Source of the DNA: an uncultured Flavobacteriales bacterium
GTDB lineage: Bacteria; Bacteroidota; Bacteroidia; Flavobacteriales; Vicingaceae
Length of the DNA: 6,511 nucleotides
Assembly: GCA_913052515.1 (NCBI GenBank)
Contig: CAJXFJ010000103.1
Location: 1 to 6,511 of the forward strand
Reading direction: 5' to 3'
In this document: positions 1 to 3,618 of the stretch, piece after piece
Numbering within the stretch: position 1 is the stretch's first letter
Layout of the letters: each line of letters begins with the position of its first letter
The notes under the pieces: generated by a model
What the model was told of the DNA's origin: nothing
Seen by the model: only the letters and a program-made list of their open reading frames with translations
Database searches by the model: none
Made by a program: the position numbers and the translations under genes

Positions 1-1054
1 CAAGAGTTTGCAGCTTAGTAGATTTTATTTCGGAGATGACGTAAAAAACTCCAATGGCTAATATGGGTGTAAACTCAATATTATACTGACTGCCAATTCC
101 CCAAATGATGTATGTGTCATGATAAAATTTTTGAAAATAAATGGGTATTAACATAAGTAGAAATTGGGGCTTTCTAAATAAGATGACCACTCCTGAGACA
201 AGCAGTAATAAATGCGTTTCAAGTTTTACATAATCACCATGAATTTCAGGACTATGATTGGTGAACAAAACTTTTATCGATTCTAAGGGGTGGGTAAGCA
301 AATGAATTAACGCTTCTTGCATGTTTTCGCCCAATATGCTATAGTGAAAATGATTGTAGCTTCCATGGATGGAGATGGCAGGCATAATAAGCGTGGTGAT
401 GGCAAGAAAACTAGCTAAACTAACCAAAGAAGCCAATATTAGATATGTTCTTAAAAACTTGTTAGAGCGATGCTCAATTGCTAAGCCAAGCAATATAAAA
501 GCTAGCCACAAAGACATATTCTCTTTACCAATAATCACCAGAACAATCAGACTGGATGCAAATCGTAGTTGCTTTTTAGAAACTGCATAAAACAACCAAG
601 GTATTAAGGTAGCTGCAATCACATTGCTGTGATAATCAAAAGCAAGGGCAGAATATACCCCAAAAAACAAATAGAAATATGCCGCTGCAGGTATCGCCAA
701 TCGACTTTTATTTACTTGTGATTTAAACAGCATGTAAACCCCAACACCGCCAAATATGATGGCAATAATTTGCACTATAAGCAGGGTATATGTTCCCAAA
801 ACCAAAGAGAGAGGTGAAAATAGAATTAAGTATAAATCAAAATGATCAGCCAATATATTTTCTTCTACAACTTTAAAAACCCCACAGTCATTCCATTGAA
901 AATGGATGTAATCATAAAGTGCACTGGTGTAAAGACCTAAGTCTAAAGCATAGGTGCGAAAGTTGTAGTGATTTACCAAGGAAATTAAAGCATAGAGGAT
1001 GGTAAATACAAGACCAATGATAATAATTGCTCTATGCTTCTTGATGGTCTCCAT
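1..1054 (-). CDS. DUF2079-family polytopic membrane protein, 3' part missing
   Basis: An uninterrupted reading frame of 351 codons runs off the left edge, so the C-terminus is not in the window. The start is the first ATG after an in-frame TGA; no Shine-Dalgarno sequence is visible. A short basic N-terminus leads into a first membrane helix (about 9-28), followed by an extracytoplasmic stretch with ALDLGLYTSALYDY (36-49) and ADHFDLYLILFSP (69-81). Further hydrophobic segments lie near 88-110, 120-138, 165-193, 203-225, 280-306 and 327-340. The DLG motif, the DHF motif followed by a helix ending in P, the FDYHSN motif (139-144), the KEN motif (177-179) in a helix, and a late GSQYN (321-325) are the pattern I know from DUF2079 membrane proteins. 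These resemble GT-C-fold glycosyltransferases that use lipid-linked sugars, but no substrate or reaction is known to me, so a role in glycan transfer is inference. It is about 200 bp downstream of the small exported protein gene on the same strand and could have its own promoter. Confidence 0.8.
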   Translation of the reverse strand, partial: METIKKHRAIIIIGLVFTILYALISLVNHYNFRTYALDLGLYTSALYDYIHFQWNDCGVFKVVEENILADHFDLYLILFSPLSLVLGTYTLLIVQIIAIIFGGVGVYMLFKSQVNKSRLAIPAAAYFYLFFGVYSALAFDYHSNVIAATLIPWLFYAVSKKQLRFASSLIVLVIIGKENMSLWLAFILLGLAIEHRSNKFLRTYLILASLVSLASFLAITTLIMPAISIHGSYNHFHYSILGENMQEALIHLLTHPLESIKVLFTNHSPEIHGDYVKLETHLLLLVSGVVILFRKPQFLLMLIPIYFQKFYHDTYIIWGIGSQYNIEFTPILAIGVFYVISEIKSTKLQTL

Positions 1055-1099
1055 TAGGGATTTGTTGGTTAAGATGCATTGTCATAGTAAAGTGAAAAA

Positions 1100-1136
1100 G
1101 ATACCCGATAACTACACAACAAGGTATCATCTTGTT
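1100..1136. repeat. Two overlapping, mutually exclusive inverted repeats
   Basis: GATACC (1100-1105) pairs with GGTATC (1123-1128). AACAAG (1118-1123) pairs with CTTGTT (1131-1136). The two pairings share base 1123 and the first right arm lies in the loop of the second, so only one stem can form at a time. The element is 46-82 bp before the ATG of the DUF2079 gene and could lie in its leader RNA. No T-run follows either stem, so this is not a standard terminator. Arms of six bases are short enough to arise by chance. Confidence 0.3.
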
Positions 1137-1159
1137 AGGCTAATTTACTTTTTCTTAGG

Positions 1160-1181
1160 CAATCACGTCATGGCGTGATTG
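1160..1181. repeat. 8-bp inverted repeat upstream of the DUF2079 gene
   Basis: CAATCACG (1160-1167) and CGTGATTG (1174-1181) are perfect inverse complements around a 6-base centre (TCATGG). No T-tract follows on either strand, which argues against an intrinsic terminator. It lies about 106 bp before the start of the minus-strand DUF2079 gene, so an operator or an RNA hairpin in the leader is possible. The rest of the 1055-1255 spacer shows only the short repeats at 1100-1136. Confidence 0.4.
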
Positions 1182-1255
1182 GCGAGCAAATAGAGGGGAA
1201 GTGTTGGTTTTCTTAATGGTAGGATTTGTTATAGTTTGTGTTAGCGGGTTGTCTT

Positions 1256-1651
1256 TTATTTTTCATCCTTTTTAAGGAAGGTATCAATTGTCCGAGTGGT
1301 GTCAATTTCTATAATTTTTGTAATCGTCAATAGTGAATCTGAAGCACCTAGATGTCCATGGTTGCCATCATCTAATTTAGTCCCTTCGACTTTTAGATAA
1401 ATTCCTTTTGATAATTTCATTGAGCTAATATCTTCAATGTTTACTGAACTTAAATTCTCCAAATCTTTATCAAATTCTGTCCAAAAGGCCCTGTATACAT
1501 TATTGCTTCTTATTTGATTGAACGAAGAGTTTTCCCAAGATCTAATGTAAAATCCTTCTAAAGTTTCAACGTTCAGGCAGGTACAATTAGTCATTCCTAT
1601 ATTAATTGAAATTGCTGCGACCGCTAAAAATATTTGAAATGTTCTTCTCAT
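1256..1651 (-). CDS. Small exported protein with a GHLG motif, function unknown
   Basis: Encodes 131 residues. The ATG is supported by an in-frame TAA only 6 bp upstream. Residues 1-20 (MRRTFQIFLAVAAISINIGM) form a signal peptide with two arginines and a hydrophobic core. Cysteines 23 and 25 follow directly, but MTNC is a poor lipobox because Asn precedes the Cys, so a periplasmic or secreted protein is as likely as a lipoprotein. The mature part has LEGFYIRSWENSSFN (31-45) and, near the C-terminus, KVEGTKLDDGNHGHLGASDS (87-106) followed by an LTITKI strand. The combination of an 'E-x-SSF' segment with a late 'G-x-x-GHLG ... TKI' segment is one I associate with small uncharacterised Bacteroidota exported proteins; that is recollection, not a search. 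No catalytic motif is visible. It is separated from both neighbours by 200-270 bp and so is probably transcribed alone. Confidence 0.72.
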   Translation of the reverse strand: MRRTFQIFLAVAAISINIGMTNCTCLNVETLEGFYIRSWENSSFNQIRSNNVYRAFWTEFDKDLENLSSVNIEDISSMKLSKGIYLKVEGTKLDDGNHGHLGASDSLLTITKIIEIDTTRTIDTFLKKDEK

Positions 1652-1697
1652 TTTTTAATGCACTACAATGCCACTGTGCGATGCGTTGTGGTTTTGA

Positions 1698-1705
1698 TAA
1701 AGATA
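1698..1705 (-). promoter_or_regulatory. Possible -7 box for the GHLG-motif gene
   Basis: Read on the minus strand this is TATCTTTA, one mismatch from the Bacteroidota sigma-ABfA -7 consensus TAnnTTTG. It ends 46 bp before the ATG at 1651, a normal leader length for this phylum. A TTTG lies upstream, but its spacing (about 24 bp) is a little longer than usual, so the -33 element is weak. Confidence 0.3.
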
Positions 1706-1736
1706 CAATTTCCCGCCTAGGGTCGGGCACAAAGCA

Positions 1737-1755
1737 AAAACCACTTTGTGGTTTT
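1737..1755. repeat. 8-bp hairpin, possible weak bidirectional terminator
   Basis: AAAACCAC (1737-1744) and GTGGTTTT (1748-1755) are perfect inverse complements with a 3-base loop. A-tracts and T-tracts form the base of the stem, as in bidirectional terminators, but the GC core is only four pairs. On the minus strand it lies between the lipoprotein gene (stop at 1922) and the start of the next gene (1651). The 9-mer GTGGTTTTG of its right side recurs at 1688-1696. Confidence 0.3.
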
Positions 1756-1852
1756 GTTAAAACAAAAACATTAAAATGACTTTTTGTATTGATAAAGGGT
1801 ATGAAGTATGCTAGTGCGGAAATAAGAAGTCCTCTTAAAAGGGATTACCATA

Positions 1853-1918
1853 AGTTGCCTTTTTATTAAAAAGGAGGGTTGTGCATCAGCTACTAGTGTT
1901 GGCAACTGCCTTTTTTTA
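1853..1918 (-). repeat. Nested inverted-repeat element after the YD-repeat lipoprotein gene
   Basis: AGTTGCC (1853-1859) and GGCAACT (1901-1907) are perfect 7-bp inverted arms. Inside lies a second perfect hairpin, CCTTTTT (1858-1864) with AAAAAGG (1868-1874). The dyad GTTGGCAAC (1898-1906) overlaps the right arm. On the minus strand the A-tract plus GG at 1910-1918 can alternatively pair with CCTTTTT (1874-1868), giving the A-run/GC/T-run layout of a terminator for the gene ending at 1922. So this may be a terminator, a recombination or cassette-junction sequence, or both. The rest of the 1652-1921 spacer holds the hairpin at 1737-1755 and no convincing gene. Confidence 0.4.
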
Positions 1919-1921
1919 TTT

Positions 1922-2833
1922 TCAGTATAGTTTATACTTATATTTCGTGTATCCTGTCTTTTCTTCTGCATTGTATCTCTCAATGCGTCTCAAAAGCTTT
2001 TTTCTATCATAAATAAACTCTTCTCGTCTTTCAGTTGTGCTATTTATGACATTCCAATATTTTCGGGTTAATTGCTTGGTAATAATATCGTATCTCCATT
2101 CCGTTATACTCCAAAGACTATCGGGTTTGTCATCATATCTCAGTTCAGTTTTAATTGTTCCGAAATCAGAGTAGAGAAACTCTTGACGGTAGAGAAATTT
2201 GCCATTGTAATAATGAATTTTCTCTATTACTTGTCCGCTTGTGTCATATCGGACGGTATCAATTCTATTTCCGTCAACACGAGCGAATGGTTCATAGATT
2301 GTCTTATTTCTATTTTCATTTTGTACGTTAGACAACAAGTCATAATCCTTTTCACTTATAATTTTCCCATCGGCATCAAATTCGGTCTCTTTGGTTAATT
2401 GAGTGTCGGTATATGAAAAAATTGTTTTGTAAACGAGATAGTCCTTCTTGTTGTCTTTGAAACGCCATACTTCTTCAGTCACTACTTGATTACTGTCATT
2501 GTAAGCTTTATAAGTTACTGTATTTAGCTTTTTAGGAAAAGTCCCACTGTAACTTGTAATCTGAACAGAACTATCAGGTAGATGCTGTGAAATAACTTTA
2601 CACCAACGTTCGCCATATTCTCCTATCTCAATTTCATTACCATTTCTGTCATATTTAACATATTCAGTTTTGGTTTTAAATTTTCGCCACTTACTTGTTT
2701 GCCAATCTTTAAAAAGCTTTGACTTGTAGGTATAGTCATAGGCATATCTAACTTTAACTTTTGGAGGATACACATAATACCCGCAAGAGTTTAAAGTTAA
2801 AAGCATAATTATAATCTGTAGTAGTCGTGTCAC
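1922..2833 (-). CDS. Lipoprotein with YD/Rhs-like repeats
   Basis: Encodes 303 residues. The start is GTG at 2833: going upstream the frame meets a TAG with no ATG in between, and the next ATG (Met10) would cut off most of the signal peptide. Residues 1-16 are a hydrophobic signal ending in LNSC (14-17), an acceptable lipobox, with Cys17 as the likely lipidated residue followed by GYYVYPP. The mature part is rich in Tyr, Lys, Asp and Arg and is built from repeats of the form 'YD-x-x-G-x-hydrophobic-x-E-x-x-x-Y': about 60-74, 111-123, 152-165, 195-211, 221-234 and 275-288. This is the pattern of YD/Rhs-type or YwqK-like beta-hairpin repeats. A surface-exposed beta-structured lipoprotein is the likely product. 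There is no RHS core motif and no toxin domain at the C-terminus, which ends KYKYKLY, so a polymorphic-toxin role is not supported. The upstream gene is 103 bp away across an inverted-repeat spacer, so read-through is possible. Function unknown. Confidence 0.8.
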   Translation of the reverse strand: MTRLLQIIIMLLTLNSCGYYVYPPKVKVRYAYDYTYKSKLFKDWQTSKWRKFKTKTEYVKYDRNGNEIEIGEYGERWCKVISQHLPDSSVQITSYSGTFPKKLNTVTYKAYNDSNQVVTEEVWRFKDNKKDYLVYKTIFSYTDTQLTKETEFDADGKIISEKDYDLLSNVQNENRNKTIYEPFARVDGNRIDTVRYDTSGQVIEKIHYYNGKFLYRQEFLYSDFGTIKTELRYDDKPDSLWSITEWRYDIITKQLTRKYWNVINSTTERREEFIYDRKKLLRRIERYNAEEKTGYTKYKYKLY

Positions 2834-2841
2834 TTTAGGTT

Positions 2842-2850
2842 GTTGCCAAC
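2842..2850. repeat. GTTGSCAAC dyad, second copy
   Basis: GTTGCCAAC here is the exact reverse complement of GTTGGCAAC at 1898-1906. The two copies bracket the YD-repeat lipoprotein gene. This copy is 9 bp upstream of the GTG start, too close to act as a -33 or -7 element for that gene. Because the motif is itself nearly palindromic, its orientation rests on one central base. Confidence 0.35.
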
Positions 2851-2867
2851 GCTCCGACTATGAAATG

Positions 2868-2939
2868 TAGCCGCAAGCAATGTCGGTTAAATTTAGCATT
2901 AAAGGTAATCAAACAATTGCCAAACCTTGAGTGCGGCTA
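2868..2939 (-). repeat. Long-armed stem overlapping a stop codon, attC-like or terminator-like
   Basis: TAGCCGCA (2868-2875) and TGCGGCTA (2932-2939) are perfect 8-bp inverse complements 56 bp apart. The pairing continues inward past an AG/GA mismatch pair into CAA (2878-2880) with TTG (2927-2929), then after a small bulge GGTT (2885-2888) with AACC (2923-2926). The result is an imperfect bulged stem with a variable top, as seen in integron attC sites, but I do not find clean RYYYAAC/GTTRRRY ends. No T-run follows on the minus strand. The outer arm includes the TAG stop codon (2937-2939) of the upstream gene. Confidence 0.4.
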
Positions 2940-3302
2940 TATTTTATAGTTTTTGTTGTGTGCAGTTTTTATTTTTTCTATCAATTTAATAGGCAGGGGT
3001 GTTAGTTCTAAGTCTCGAAATTCAGAAGTTGTTTGAATTTTAATTAAAGGTCTATTATCCAATGTCAATGCCGTTTCATGCGATTCGTTAATTCGGTCAA
3101 TGATTGTTTCTATTGTCCATTTGTATCCTTCAAGCAATTCTTTAATGATAAAATCTGATTTTGAATTTTCGCTAAAACAAGAAATATGAAATTTTGGAAT
3201 TTCCTTCTCATAGACAATCCATTCCCCGTACGATTGTCCTCCTAAGTCGACAAATTCACGTTTTCCTGTCAGTGTCCAATATGTTGCTATTCGATATTTC
3301 AT
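2937..3302 (-). CDS. Unrecognised 121-residue soluble protein
   Basis: The preferred start is ATG at 3302, giving 121 residues beginning MKYRIATYW. The frame is open up to a GTG at 3335, but that codon lies inside the 22-bp palindrome and the extra residues (about 11, HRYLFCAIK-like) do not look like a signal peptide. There is no signal peptide or membrane helix. The N-terminal half looks like beta strands (RIATYWTLTG, GEWIVYEKEI, FHISCF at 37-43). The middle (51-75) is a helical stretch with IIKELLEGYKWTIETIIDRI, and the C-terminus is a Lys-rich helix. A single Cys is at 42. I recognise no family and see no catalytic motif. The stop codon lies in the arm of an inverted repeat that separates it from the lipoprotein gene. 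Its regulation could involve the palindrome 24 bp upstream. It is a plausible real gene from its length, position and lack of overlap, but without family support. Confidence 0.6.
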   Translation of the reverse strand: MKYRIATYWTLTGKREFVDLGGQSYGEWIVYEKEIPKFHISCFSENSKSDFIIKELLEGYKWTIETIIDRINESHETALTLDNRPLIKIQTTSEFRDLELTPLPIKLIEKIKTAHNKNYKI

Positions 3303-3312
3303 TTTAATTGCA

Positions 3313-3320
3313 CAAAACAA
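3313..3320 (-). promoter_or_regulatory. Weak -7-like box before the 121-residue protein gene
   Basis: On the minus strand this reads TTGTTTTG, one base from TAnnTTTG. A TTG sits 20 bp further upstream inside the palindrome, which is the usual Bacteroidota -33 to -7 spacing. The leader to the ATG at 3302 would be only a few bases, so the call is tentative. If correct, the palindrome at 3326-3347 would occupy the promoter spacer. Confidence 0.2.
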
Positions 3321-3325
3321 GTATC

Positions 3326-3347
3326 TATGTTGCACTAGTGCAACATA
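3326..3347. promoter_or_regulatory. Perfect 22-bp palindrome, operator candidate
   Basis: The left half TATGTTGCACT (3326-3336) is exactly complementary to the right half AGTGCAACATA (3337-3347). There is no central loop, so as DNA it is a classic two-fold symmetric binding site rather than an RNA terminator, and no T-tract flanks it. It sits in the divergent spacer, 24 bp upstream of the ATG at 3302 and about 270 bp upstream of the plus-strand gene. The half-site TTGCAC recurs at 3308-3313 and 3450-3455. Confidence 0.5.
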
Positions 3348-3392
3348 TATCTTTTATAGGTTGAATGTATGTTTTTATAGTTAATGTTTTTT

Positions 3393-3407
3393 ATATCAGA
3401 GTGATAT
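3393..3407. promoter_or_regulatory. 15-bp dyad in the divergent spacer
   Basis: ATATCA (3393-3398) and TGATAT (3402-3407) are perfect inverse complements around GAG. The short centre and AT-rich arms suit a dimeric repressor site, but also chance in AT-rich DNA. It lies between the palindrome at 3326-3347 and the start of the plus-strand gene. The rest of the 3408-3618 leader shows no exact TAnnTTTG box; the closest is TAGGTTTC near 3535. Confidence 0.25.
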
Positions 3408-3618
3408 CCGTTATTAAACGACAAATAAGCGTTTGCAATCGTGTAATTGTTGCACTCTTTCATCACCCGCTTTTCATCTTAAATTTTCATTTCACAAAAT
3501 ACTCATTTCCGCTTACATCAACATCCTCAAAAACTAGGTTTCCAAAAACAGCTTTTTAGTTTTATTTTTAGGCTCCTTTTAAGGCCTCAGCCTCATTTTA
3601 AGAACTAAAACTCACCCT

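Noticed and set aside
369..590. Plus-strand reading frame of 73 codons
   Set aside because: It lies wholly inside the well-supported minus-strand DUF2079 gene and has no recognisable features.
1134..1140. GTTAGGC, a match to the classical attC core GTTRRRY
   Set aside because: No inverted RYYYAAC partner was found at the expected distance, and a 7-base degenerate match is common by chance. I did not call an attC site here.
1771..1983. Minus-strand reading frame of 70 codons
   Set aside because: It overlaps the 3' end of the lipoprotein gene and then runs through the inverted-repeat spacer; its composition is Lys/Arg/Thr-rich without any domain.
2072..2398. Plus-strand reading frame of 108 codons
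   Set aside because: It is antisense to the lipoprotein gene, whose signal peptide, lipobox and repeats are clear; the antisense product is a hydrophobic artefact.
1922..3302. Toxin-immunity pair (YD-repeat protein plus small soluble protein)
   Set aside because: The YD-repeat protein lacks an RHS core and a C-terminal toxin domain, and it is a lipoprotein of only 303 residues. Adjacency alone is not enough.
3326..3347. Intrinsic terminator at the 22-bp palindrome
   Set aside because: There is no loop at the centre and no T-tract on either side, and it lies upstream, not downstream, of the nearest genes.
3365..3559. Plus-strand reading frame of 64 codons in the divergent spacer
   Set aside because: It runs through the 15-bp dyad and AT-rich leader, has no ribosome-site context, and its product looks like translated AT-rich non-coding DNA.
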